Below are positions 8,302 to 16,394 of a DNA stretch of 55,299 nucleotides, in pieces. The notes below the pieces were generated by a model. That model made no database searches. It was not told the DNA's origin and saw nothing but the letters and a program-made list of their open reading frames with translations. Source of the DNA: Thermoplasmata archaeon (GTDB lineage Archaea; Thermoplasmatota; Thermoplasmata; Lutacidiplasmatales; UBA184). Both the position numbers and the translations under genes were made by a program. How positions within the stretch are numbered: the first letter of the stretch is position 1; every line of letters begins with the position of its first letter. The stretch covers positions 1 to 55,299 of the forward strand of contig JAKIWL010000003.1 in NCBI GenBank assembly GCA_022750055.1, read 5' to 3'.

Positions 8302-9621
8302 ATGAGGCTCCGTACGCTCATCCCGATCCTCGTCGTCCTCCTGGTCGTCGCGGCAGCGGGCCTCTACTTCGGTCACTTGCTCCCGGGCTCAAAGAGCCCG
8401 AGTCCCACCGCCGCCCCCGGATTCGCCTTGACGGACATTTACGGCAACAACTTTTCGCTGGCCAGCTATCGGGGAAGCGACGTTGTGATCGTGGAATTCA
8501 CCGCGTTATCGTGTGCCGAGTGTCAGGTGGTGGAGCAGAGCCTGCATACGCTGTATTCTTCCTACAATCAGAGCAATTCTAGCCACGTTCGACTCGCTTC
8601 GATCTACATCGAACCTCAATTCGGCGACACCATCCCGGCCTTGAAGGCCTATCACGCGAAGAACGCCATCACCTGGACCATGGCGCAGGACACGCCCGGC
8701 CTGTCGGTGTCACGCGCGTACCAGGTGGGCCCGATCCCGACGGTTGTGATGATCGACAAGCAAGGGCATCTCGTCTATGATGTGGAGGGAGCCCAAGACT
8801 CCAACCGACTTCACTCGACGGTCGCCTCGGCCCTCTCGGGATCGGCGAGCGCGATCTCGCTCGTCACGGTGAGTGTCTTTGCCTTGGCCGCCATCGCGGG
8901 GGTCACGACCTTCTTCTCTCCGTGCGCCTTCCCGATGTTTCCGGGCTACATGAGCCTCTTCTTGGGGTTGAACACTCGCGAGGGGGCGTCTCCGGCCGCC
9001 TCCGCTGGCTCCTACCAAGGGGCGGCCCGACGGGCCGTGTTCGCCGGTTCGATCACGGCGCTCGGCATGATCCTGGTCTTCTTGATCATCGGCACGGCGC
9101 TCGTCTTTGCGGCGAGCTTGATCAGCGGCTACATTCCGGACCTTCAGATCCTCGTTGGCGTGGCGCTAGTCGCGCTTGGGGCCCTTCTCCTGACGAACCT
9201 CCAGTATTGGAGGATCATCACCCCGTTGCAGGGGTTGTGGTATCGTCTAGGAGGCAAGCGGCCGGAGGTGGTCCTCGCGGGCTCCACCGCTGCCTCGGGA
9301 AGGGGGTTCCACCTGAAACTGTTCAGTTACGGGATGGGATACGCGGCGGCAGCGGCGGGGTGCGTCGCGCCGGTCATCTTCTCCGCCATCATCGCGGGCC
9401 TGGCCCTAGGCCTGCTCGGTGGGATCATCAACATCCTGATCTATAGTCTGACGGCCGCGCTCCTGATGATCACCGTCACCGTACTACTGTCGTTGGCCGG
9501 CCAGAAATTCGTGAATCAACTCAAGGCATTCACGCCGGTGATCAAGAAGGTCAGCTCCGTCGTCCTCATCGTCGTCGGCGTCTACCTGATCTATTTCTTC
9601 TACACTTCGTGGGTCGTCTAG
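8302..9621 (+). CDS. Thioredoxin (TlpA-like)-CcdA fusion, thiol-disulfide electron transporter
   Basis: This 439-residue protein fuses two parts of a DsbD-like system. After an N-terminal anchor helix (5-27), residues 40-178 form a TlpA-like thioredoxin domain with CAEC at Cys71-Cys74 (FTALSCAECQVVEQS) and the cis-proline loop GPIPTVV at 143-149. Residues 185-438 form a six-helix CcdA/DsbD-beta membrane domain with the conserved membrane cysteines in FSPCAFPMFPG (Cys208) and AAGCVAPV (Cys354). CcdA proteins pass electrons from cytoplasmic thioredoxin across the membrane to a partner on the outer face; here the partner is covalently attached. It is expected to reduce or isomerise disulfides in the Cys-bearing surface proteins encoded around it. 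Confidence 0.88.
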   Translation: MRLRTLIPILVVLLVVAAAGLYFGHLLPGSKSPSPTAAPGFALTDIYGNNFSLASYRGSDVVIVEFTALSCAECQVVEQSLHTLYSSYNQSNSSHVRLASIYIEPQFGDTIPALKAYHAKNAITWTMAQDTPGLSVSRAYQVGPIPTVVMIDKQGHLVYDVEGAQDSNRLHSTVASALSGSASAISLVTVSVFALAAIAGVTTFFSPCAFPMFPGYMSLFLGLNTREGASPAASAGSYQGAARRAVFAGSITALGMILVFLIIGTALVFAASLISGYIPDLQILVGVALVALGALLLTNLQYWRIITPLQGLWYRLGGKRPEVVLAGSTAASGRGFHLKLFSYGMGYAAAAAGCVAPVIFSAIIAGLALGLLGGIINILIYSLTAALLMITVTVLLSLAGQKFVNQLKAFTPVIKKVSSVVLIVVGVYLIYFFYTSWVV

Positions 9622-9743
9622 TCTGCCCACGTCGCGGCCACGCCCGACACCCCGGGCGACCGGGAACGATCGACCTGAAATGGGGGCCCCCTCGATCCGC
9701 TCGAGCCTACATGTAGAAGAAGCCCGGTCGGTGTCCTGACCCC

Positions 9744-10265
9744 ATGGCCGGCATCGACCTCCCCGAACTCCTCACTCTCGTTCAGACCGCAGCCATCATC
9801 ATCGCCATCATCATCGCCGTCTATTTCTCACGCCGACAGATCCAGGCGCTCTCGGCCGACCTCGAAGCGCGGGTGCTGAACGACCTCGATGAGAAGCTCC
9901 ATCGGATGGGGGAGATATTCATGGAGAAGCCCGAATTCGTCCGGGTTCTCAACGAGGTGTCCTCGTCCGTCGGTCCCGAGGCCGCCTTCGAGCCCGAAGC
10001 GGCCTTCGCCTACTATGTCATGTTCTTCTGCGCTCACTGCTTCCACATGCGGCAGCGCGGCATCCTGAGCGACAACGACTGGACGGGGTGGCTCCAATGG
10101 ACGAAGAATGCGTTCCAGCACGGCCGTCTCGGCAAATACTGGAAGGAGGCTCAGATGCACGCGTGGGTCGACCCGGCGTTCCGAGAATTCGTGGAACGGG
10201 AGATCTTAAGCACCCCCTCGAGTGCGACGGCAGATCGGAGCCCCGGCGCGCAGCCGGTCCGATGA
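9744..10265 (+). CDS. Conserved hypothetical protein with N-terminal membrane helix
   Basis: This 173-residue protein has one N-terminal transmembrane helix (LVQTAAIIIAIIIAVYF, about residues 11-27), then a predicted helical soluble part that begins with a coiled-coil-like segment. The central motif FAYYVMFFCAHCFHMRQRGILSDNDWTGWLQWTKNAF resembles the helical cytoplasmic part of small bacterial membrane proteins of unknown function (DUF4760-like). I do not recognise an activity. It stands alone between the redox gene and the convergent folate/flavin pair. Confidence 0.65.
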   Translation: MAGIDLPELLTLVQTAAIIIAIIIAVYFSRRQIQALSADLEARVLNDLDEKLHRMGEIFMEKPEFVRVLNEVSSSVGPEAAFEPEAAFAYYVMFFCAHCFHMRQRGILSDNDWTGWLQWTKNAFQHGRLGKYWKEAQMHAWVDPAFREFVEREILSTPSSATADRSPGAQPVR

Positions 10266-10283
10266 TCCCTTGTGACCGTCGGC

Positions 10284-10311
10284 CCCGGACCTCTCAGAAG
10301 GAAGGTCCGGG
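10284..10311. terminator. Convergent-gene hairpin
   Basis: CCCGGACCT (10284-10292) and AGGTCCGGG (10303-10311) form a perfect nine-pair stem with a ten-base loop between two convergent genes, just entering the last codons of the minus-strand reductase gene. No T-run follows, so termination is only suggested by position. Confidence 0.4.
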
Positions 10312-11151
10312 CGACGGGACGCGGTACCGAAGCAAGAGATAGTCCCCGGCCCGTCGGACGCTCACCAACGAACTCCACAGGGGCCGCTCGGGCCCGAAGG
10401 TTCGCCCCTCGACCAGGGCCAGTCGCGCACGGTCAGCGACCCGACCGGCTAGTTGAGGTGCCACGGTGAGAAACAGCTCATCGAGGGCGCCCTCGGTGAG
10501 GAAACCCGCGAGGAGGTGGGGGCCGCCCTCGAGGAGCACGAGACGGGCCCGCGGAAGTCGCTCCCGCAATACGCGCGTGATCGCCTTGGCCGACACTCGC
10601 TCGGTCTCTCCCGTGCTCCGGATCTCGGTTTGAGACGGAACGTCGGCCTCGCGAAGCGATCGGGCTCCGCGTGGGGTGGTCACGACCAGGCACGGAAGCC
10701 CCCGGGTTCGGAACACGGGGAGGGTCAAGTCCAAGTTGCCGCTGGCGGTGACCACCACGTTCGTCGGAAATGGGGACAGGCCGAGGCGCTTCCGCAGGGC
10801 GGCGAACTCGGTCCGAAGTGCCGGGAAGACGTGCTCCGCGGTCCAGAGGTGACGCGGAACGGAGCGAAGGGTACCGGCTCCCACGACGACGGCGTCGGCC
10901 GCCGCGCGGAGCACTCCCATGAGCAGTCGATCTTCCGGGTTCCCGCCGCTGATCTCCCGGCCTCCGCCCCGGATCCCTTCGAGGGCGACCACCCCGTCCA
11001 GCGTGCTCACAAAGTTCGCAATGAAGTAGGGCCGAAGGCGAGGACGGGGAAATCGAAGGGGACCGTACCATCGTTCGAGGGACGGACTGAGGGGAAGGCG
11101 CGCCCCTCGAGCGCGGTCGAAAAGGGTCGCCAGCGGCGGGGGGCCCCTCAT
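10294..11151 (-). CDS. RibD C-terminal-domain reductase (pyrimidine/dihydrofolate reductase-like)
   Basis: This 285-residue protein belongs to the RibD_C/DHFR-like superfamily. Visible motifs are YFIANFVSTLDGVVALEG (42-59), GNPEDRLLMGVLRAAADAVVVGAGTLR (70-96) and the NADPH-site LEGGPHLLAGFL. The sequence style is that of the actinobacterial single-domain family to which M. tuberculosis Rv2671 belongs. Classical members reduce the ribosylamino-pyrimidine in riboflavin synthesis, and Rv2671 is also known to reduce dihydrofolate. The start at 11151 overlaps the folE stop as ATGA, so the two genes are translationally coupled. That context favours a pterin or folate role over a riboflavin role, but both remain open. 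Confidence 0.82.
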   Translation of the reverse strand: MRGPPPLATLFDRARGARLPLSPSLERWYGPLRFPRPRLRPYFIANFVSTLDGVVALEGIRGGGREISGGNPEDRLLMGVLRAAADAVVVGAGTLRSVPRHLWTAEHVFPALRTEFAALRKRLGLSPFPTNVVVTASGNLDLTLPVFRTRGLPCLVVTTPRGARSLREADVPSQTEIRSTGETERVSAKAITRVLRERLPRARLVLLEGGPHLLAGFLTEGALDELFLTVAPQLAGRVADRARLALVEGRTFGPERPLWSSLVSVRRAGDYLLLRYRVPSPGPSF

Positions 11152-11798
11152 TCCTGACGACCGCACATCGCAAGGAATTCCGACCGGAGGGCGGCGTCGG
11201 ATTCGTAGCGGCCCCGCCAGCAGGTCGTCCGGGTCAGCGGAAGGGTCTCTCGGACCCCACGCATCTGCGTGCAGATGTGATGCGCCTCCACGTACACCCC
11301 GACCCCGTGAGGCTGTACCAGTTCGACGAGCGTGTCGGCGACCTGTTGGCCCAGTCGCTCCTGGACGGTGAATCGCTTGGCGTACAAGCGCGCCAGTCGG
11401 GTCAGCTTGGAAAGGCCGAGGATCTTCTCATGCCCGATGTAGCCGATGTAGACACGACCGTAGAAGGGGAGGGCGTGGTGTTCGCACAACGAGAAAAAAG
11501 TGATCGGACCCTCGATGACCTGGCTCAGCTGGCAATCGGAGCCTCCATGGCACTCGGTATCGAAGGCGGTGAGCAGCTTCGGGTCGCCCTCGTATCCCTC
11601 GGTCGAGTCGAACATCGCTCTCAGGAATCGACGGGGCGTGGTTCGGGTCGCCGGCCGGTCGAGGTCCAGGCCCATCGCGGCGAACATCTCCCCCAGGTAC
11701 CGTTCGAAGGTGCGCAGCTGTTCCTCGGTCACCGGCCTCGTGTGCTGGACGAGGAGGCCGTTCAAGTCCGCATCTTCATCGTGGTTCTTCGCGGTCAT
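11148..11798 (-). CDS. folE: GTP cyclohydrolase I (FolE, type IA)
   Basis: This 216-residue protein converts GTP to 7,8-dihydroneopterin triphosphate, the first step to folate and biopterin and, in some organisms, to deazaguanine nucleosides. Zinc ligands are visible in FFSLCEHHALPF and in the late CTQMRGV; GYIGHEKILGLSKLTRLARLYAKRFTVQERL is the family core. The start at 11798 (MTAKNHDEDADLNG) is preceded by GGGGGAA and matches the usual family length; an upstream frame to 11987 is low-complexity. Archaea usually use MptA or FolE2-type enzymes, so a bacterial-type FolE suggests acquisition by transfer. The next gene overlaps by four bases. Confidence 0.92.
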   Translation of the reverse strand: MTAKNHDEDADLNGLLVQHTRPVTEEQLRTFERYLGEMFAAMGLDLDRPATRTTPRRFLRAMFDSTEGYEGDPKLLTAFDTECHGGSDCQLSQVIEGPITFFSLCEHHALPFYGRVYIGYIGHEKILGLSKLTRLARLYAKRFTVQERLGQQVADTLVELVQPHGVGVYVEAHHICTQMRGVRETLPLTRTTCWRGRYESDAALRSEFLAMCGRQE

Positions 11799-12073
11799 GA
11801 TTCCCCCGTTCCCAGATGGCCTTTGAGTCCTCCGTACCGCCCCAGCGCGGGCCCGGTCTCTATCCGTGGGTCCTAGGTAAGAAGGGAGGCGGGGAACGGT
11901 CCCTTCCTCAACCCGAGACTCGAGGAGGCACCGCGAGGAACGTACGGAACTGGATTGCCTGTACCCGCTGCCAAGGCTCCCCCACATCCCGAGGAAAGAA
12001 ACGGGGGAGGGGACGGGCGGTCGATTCTTGGCCCGTTCGTCCGGAGCTTGCCGACGAGGCTACCCATGGCACC

Positions 12074-12811
12074 TCAATATCCTTCGAATTCATCGATCCG
12101 TAGGTCGCCTTCCGAAAGGTGGATCTCCTGGAGCAGGACCTTTCGATCCGCCTGGACGAGGCCGGGGGGACCCGCCAGATAGAACAGGGGATGGCGGACC
12201 CCTCGGATCGCGGTGCGGAGCAGTTCCCCGTCGACGTGGCCGACGTGGCCTTTCCACGCCTCCTTCGATTCCGCGGGTCGCGTGATGGTATGGATGATCT
12301 GGATGGAGTGATTCCGCCGCACGAGTTCGTCCAGTTCCTTCCGAAACACGATGTCCTCCGGGGTGCGGTTGGAATAGATCAAGATAAGCGGTTTCTCGAT
12401 CCGAGCATCGGTGGCGTACCGGAGCATGCTCCGAAACGGCGTGATCCCGACGCCGCCTGCAAGCATGACGGCCGGCCGTCCGGGTTCCAGGACAAAGTCC
12501 CCGTCCGGCGCAGTGATGTCAACCAGCTCTCCCGCACGAAGGGTCCGGAGTCGCTGCTTGAACGGACTTCCGCTCATCTTCGTGGAAATGGTGAGCGAGC
12601 CGGTTTCGGTGGGACTCGAAGAGATGGTGAACAATCGAGTCGGGCCCCGGGGGTCGACGAGGTCTGGAAACTTCATCTCCAGGAACTGGCCCGCGCGCCA
12701 TGCGAACGGCTCCTGCCGCGTGCTGAATCGGAAGGTCGTCACATCTCCCGTCTCTGGGGTCGATTCGACGAAAGGAAGCTGTCGTGGTAGGAATCTGGCC
12801 GGCGCACCCAT
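12074..12811 (-). CDS. FAD/NAD(P)-binding flavin reductase (FNR family)
   Basis: This 245-residue, two-domain ferredoxin-NADP reductase-type oxidoreductase has a FAD domain with RLFTISSS (59-66, the RxYS-like flavin motif) and GSPFKQRL, and an NAD(P) domain with LAGGVGITPFRSML (117-130), IYSNRTPEDIVF and YLAGPPGLV. It lacks a fused 2Fe-2S domain, so the electron acceptor must be a separate protein. The frame is open upstream to 13087, but the extension is charged and low in complexity; I chose the ATG at 12811, with 12838 as an alternative. Downstream lies a 275-base gap before folE. The substrate cannot be deduced. Confidence 0.82.
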   Translation of the reverse strand: MGAPARFLPRQLPFVESTPETGDVTTFRFSTRQEPFAWRAGQFLEMKFPDLVDPRGPTRLFTISSSPTETGSLTISTKMSGSPFKQRLRTLRAGELVDITAPDGDFVLEPGRPAVMLAGGVGITPFRSMLRYATDARIEKPLILIYSNRTPEDIVFRKELDELVRRNHSIQIIHTITRPAESKEAWKGHVGHVDGELLRTAIRGVRHPLFYLAGPPGLVQADRKVLLQEIHLSEGDLRIDEFEGY

Positions 12812-13189
12812 CACCGGTATGCCGCCTTCACCGAGCATGCGAGACTCCGCCGAGCTCGGCTCTCGCGGATCGTCCTCCTCGCTCGTCGCCTTTCGGCCGC
12901 GTTCGCGTCCATCCTCTTCGCTCGTCAGCCCTTCCCCTGTCCTCATTCTGGCCTGGGCGCGCCCGCGACCTGTGGTCCAGGGCAGGGGCCGACGATCGGG
13001 CGCCGCCCGGGTGCGCCGCGAGCTCGGAAGCCGGACGACGCGTCCACCCCCCTTGCCCGAATGCCATCGCATCCGCATAATGAACACTTCGCCTCCGGGT
13101 CGGGTCCGGCACCGGTCCGGGGCCGTCGACTTGACGATTCACCCCCCCGACCGGGAAGCCCGAGATGATTGAAGCGCACGAGCGGGAGT
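12812..13189. other. Intergenic stretch upstream of the flavin reductase
   Basis: No independent gene is supported. The reductase frame stays open to 13087 but encodes only Glu/Arg-rich, low-complexity residues. No clear TATA element or hairpin was found. Confidence 0.4.
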
Positions 13190-13480
13190 CTAGCCCAGGA
13201 GCTCGATCAATCGGTTCCGGAACCTGGTGCGGCCCACGTTCTCGACCGAGTGCGCGTCGGGGGGAACTCTCCAAACCACGTCCCCGCGGCGTACCTTCAG
13301 ACGTTCCTTCTTCCCCTTCGGGTCGGTCATCACCAGAAGGGCTCCCTCGATCACGACCGAAAGATACGGGTGCCGATGGCGATGCATTGGGTAGGTTTCC
13401 CCGGGCCCGATGACCATCTCCCAAACTCGGACTCGGCGGTTCTTACGCAGAAGACGTTGGGCGGGGGGTCTACTCGGCAT
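13190..13480 (-). CDS. Small single-domain cupin
   Basis: This 96-residue protein is one cupin beta-barrel. The metal site is visible: PMHRHRHPYLSVVIEGALLV gives His33, His35, His37 and Glu45, and PPDAHSVENVG supplies the second-motif His77. GDVVWRVP is the usual turn before that motif. Small cupins of this kind bind a divalent metal and may act as dioxygenases, isomerases or ligand sensors; the sequence does not say which. It is separated by about 160 bases from the YVTN gene upstream and shares its strand. Confidence 0.8.
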   Translation of the reverse strand: MPSRPPAQRLLRKNRRVRVWEMVIGPGETYPMHRHRHPYLSVVIEGALLVMTDPKGKKERLKVRRGDVVWRVPPDAHSVENVGRTRFRNRLIELLG

Positions 13481-13611
13481 GCGGAGGGATAAGATTCTCA
13501 GCCATAAGGGACCGCTGCCGACACTTGGAGCGACCCCCGAGCGGACGGCACGATCTGTCGAGGCGAGCGGAGGCGATAGATCGCCCCCAGCGTCGATGAA
13601 CGGGTACGATT

Positions 13612-13631
13612 CGCCGGCCGAAAGGCCGGCG
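13612..13631 (-). terminator. Stem-loop just downstream of the YVTN gene
   Basis: CGCCGGCC (13612-13619) and GGCCGGCG (13624-13631) form a perfect eight-pair stem around a four-base loop (GAAA on plus, TTTC on minus). It begins eight bases past the YVTN stop codon and probably marks the 3' end of that message; no T-run follows. Confidence 0.45.
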
Positions 13632-13639
13632 TGACACGC

Positions 13640-16261
13640 TTACGATGGTGGAAAGGGCCCGGACGCGGACGGCTCGTCGGGTGGGACCTCGGGACCGGCC
13701 CATCGGCTCTCCCTGCGTCGTCTCAGGAGCACCCCCACGACCCCCGCCACCGCGAGCACCGCGACGAACACCCCGCCGAGGGCGTACCCTTCCGTGGCCG
13801 GCAGACCCAGCACCGTGGGCGCCGGAGGGGGCGCGGTCGTGACTGCGACTGCGGAGAATGCGATGGGCTGGGAGGCCGGGCTGCCCTTCACGTCCACCGC
13901 GCCGCTCGCGTGGTCCGCGACGAACCCGGTCACGGTCCGGACCTGGTAGGCCCCGGTTCCGTTCGGGATCCCGGAAAACCCAATCGTCCCGGACGACGAG
14001 TTCGTGACGCCGTCAAACGTCACTGTCCAGTGAGTCCCCTTCGGTAGACCGCTCTCCGTGAAGGTGACCAAGTAGGTCACTTGAGTCCAGTTGAGCGACG
14101 CGTCGACACCGGATCCGAGGACTTGGGCCGTTCCTGTGAACGCGGCTGTAGTCCATCCGGCGACCTTACCGAAGCTGTAGATGTACGTCCCGTTCGCCTC
14201 CGGGACCCGTATGGTGTTGGTCGAGGAGGGGACCGAGGCGCCGCCCAGCGCAACCGACCAGTTGGTCCCGCTCGGCAACCCAGTCTCGGTGAACGTGATC
14301 GGGAACGTCACGCGGTTGAAGGCGACCGTGCGTGCGATCACGCTACCGTTCACCACGAACGCCTTGCCGACCGCAGCGTAGGTCTTGTCCGTTGTCGCAG
14401 CGGTGTAGCTGTACGAGCCGTTGGGCTCGTTCACAGACTGGGTGGGATTGGTCGAGGAGGTGGATTGGTTCGCACTCAGGTTGATCCACCACAACGTCCC
14501 ACCGTGCAACCCCGTTTCCTGGAACTCCACCGGATAGGTCACCTGAAACCAGGCGACCGGGACCACGTGAGCCATCCCCGAGACGAGGACCGTTCCGTTG
14601 AACACGAAGGTCGACCAGCCCGGCACGCGAGCTAACGAGTACGAGTACGACCCGTTGGGCTCCGGGTGGGAGATGGTAGAGGGGAAGGAGGACGAGGATC
14701 CCAGGAGGAGGCCGCCGAGGACCAGGGACCAGACGGTGCCGTTCGGCAGACCCGTCTCCGTGAACGTAACGGGGTACGTGACGAGCTGGAAGCGGACGTG
14801 GATGATCAAGGCCCTCCCGGTCATCGTGAACGAACCACCCCGGTTCGCGTAGCTCAGGTTCGTCGTGGAGATCGTGTAATTGTACGACCCGTCCGAGAGT
14901 GTGAAGGAGATGTTCGCCGTGGAGGATGAGTTCGAAACGCCCGGAGGCAGGTTGACCTGCCAGGGTGTCCCCGTCGGAAGCCCGGTCTCTGTGAACGTCA
15001 CGGGGTTGTCCCCGACGATCACGCTGACGTTGTTGGAACCTTCGTTGGGCACGTAGATCGCGCCGTTCCACGAATCGAACACCGCGTTCTGTGAGTAACT
15101 ACCTCCGCCCACCGTCAGAGCCAGGGAGGTGCCGTTGATCACGCTGACACTGCCCGTGTAATACGAGTTGGGAATGTACACGTCCCCGCTCCCGGGATCG
15201 AACGCGGCGGCGAAGGGGTAGTTGCCCACGGCCACCTTTCCCACGACCTTGGTGCCGTCGATCACGCTGACGTTCGCGGAACCGTAGTTCGCCTGATAGA
15301 CGAAGCCATTCCGACTGTCGTATCCACCGAAGAGGGGTTCGGAGCCGACCCGCACGGTCGCCTTAAGGGTCGTGTTGTTGATCACGCTCACCGTTCCCGA
15401 GGAGTCGTTCGGAACGTAGACGTATCCGTTCTTGCTATCGTAGGTTCCGGACCACGGACTGATCCCGACGGCCACCGTGGCGATGACCTTCGTGCCGTTG
15501 AGGACGCTGACGGTGTCGGACGACCGGTTTGGAACATAGACATATCCGTTCGCCGGATCGTACGTGGCGTTGTCCGGGCTACTCCCCACCGTCACCGTGG
15601 CCACGACTTTCGTCCCATTGATGACCGACACGCTGCTGGCGCCTTCGTTCGGTACGTAGATGTATCCATTCTGTGGATCGTAGGCCGCGTAGTAGGGATA
15701 GTTACCTACCTTCACGGTTCCGAACAGGTGCGTGCCGTTCAGCACGCTCACATTGCTGGAGCCCTGGTTTAGGACGTAAACGAACCCATTCCCGCTATCG
15801 TACGTGGCGGAATAGGGCTGGCTGCCGACGCGGACGGTTCCAACGACCTGGGTGCCATTAATGACGCTCACGGTGCCTGAAGCGTAGTTCGGTACGTACA
15901 CCCATCCGTTGGAGTAATCGCATGTAGCCCAGAGCGGTTCGGTCCCGACCGTCACGGAATAGACGACCGGCGCGGAGAGGGGAGGTAGCGCTGGAACCGG
16001 CAAGAGAGAGATGGGAGGGCTGGCGGCGGGGAGACCAGAAGGCAACCCGGAATGTTCCACCGCTCTGGTGGAATCCATGGCGCGCGGAATCAGCGCTTGC
16101 GTGGCGGGTCCCCCGGCCTGGGTCAAGGACGACCTATCGAAGTGGATGCCCGACGAAATCGGCAGGCCGGCGCCAGAGAGAAGCGACGCACAAGCCAGGA
16201 GGGAGAGCGGGACGAGCGTTACTCCCAAGGCCCTGCACGGAGCGGAGCGAAGTCGGGACAT
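13640..16261 (-). CDS. Surface protein with eight-blade YVTN propeller and five FTETGLP repeats
   Basis: This 873-residue protein begins with a signal helix (about 10-34). Residues from about 100 to 430 contain eight YVTN-type blades of about 41 residues, each with VxVGxxPxxAxYDxxNGYVYVPN and a TVSVINGTKVV strand. Five repeats of about 80-90 residues follow, each opening with a variant of VTFTETGLPxGTxW, for example FTETGLPTGTPWQVNL and FTESGLPKGTHWTVTF. These repeats are familiar from Thermoplasmata secreted proteins and some thermopsin-like proteases; no protease site is present here. A C-terminal helix near 835-857 and RRRRESR anchor it. A cell-surface adhesion or layer role is inferred. 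Confidence 0.85.
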   Translation of the reverse strand: MSRLRSAPCRALGVTLVPLSLLACASLLSGAGLPISSGIHFDRSSLTQAGGPATQALIPRAMDSTRAVEHSGLPSGLPAASPPISLLPVPALPPLSAPVVYSVTVGTEPLWATCDYSNGWVYVPNYASGTVSVINGTQVVGTVRVGSQPYSATYDSGNGFVYVLNQGSSNVSVLNGTHLFGTVKVGNYPYYAAYDPQNGYIYVPNEGASSVSVINGTKVVATVTVGSSPDNATYDPANGYVYVPNRSSDTVSVLNGTKVIATVAVGISPWSGTYDSKNGYVYVPNDSSGTVSVINNTTLKATVRVGSEPLFGGYDSRNGFVYQANYGSANVSVIDGTKVVGKVAVGNYPFAAAFDPGSGDVYIPNSYYTGSVSVINGTSLALTVGGGSYSQNAVFDSWNGAIYVPNEGSNNVSVIVGDNPVTFTETGLPTGTPWQVNLPPGVSNSSSTANISFTLSDGSYNYTISTTNLSYANRGGSFTMTGRALIIHVRFQLVTYPVTFTETGLPNGTVWSLVLGGLLLGSSSSFPSTISHPEPNGSYSYSLARVPGWSTFVFNGTVLVSGMAHVVPVAWFQVTYPVEFQETGLHGGTLWWINLSANQSTSSTNPTQSVNEPNGSYSYTAATTDKTYAAVGKAFVVNGSVIARTVAFNRVTFPITFTETGLPSGTNWSVALGGASVPSSTNTIRVPEANGTYIYSFGKVAGWTTAAFTGTAQVLGSGVDASLNWTQVTYLVTFTESGLPKGTHWTVTFDGVTNSSSGTIGFSGIPNGTGAYQVRTVTGFVADHASGAVDVKGSPASQPIAFSAVAVTTAPPPAPTVLGLPATEGYALGGVFVAVLAVAGVVGVLLRRRRESRWAGPEVPPDEPSASGPFPPS

Positions 16262-16394
16262 CCGGCTGCCGCACGTGCACCGGGGGTATCTTTCTTTCCG
16301 TGGGGTAGCCGTCGTGGTGGGACCCGCCCACCGCCGCTGGAGCCCATCGCCTCGGTGGGTTCAGTCTCCGCCGATATTTCTCTGCCCCCGCGAA

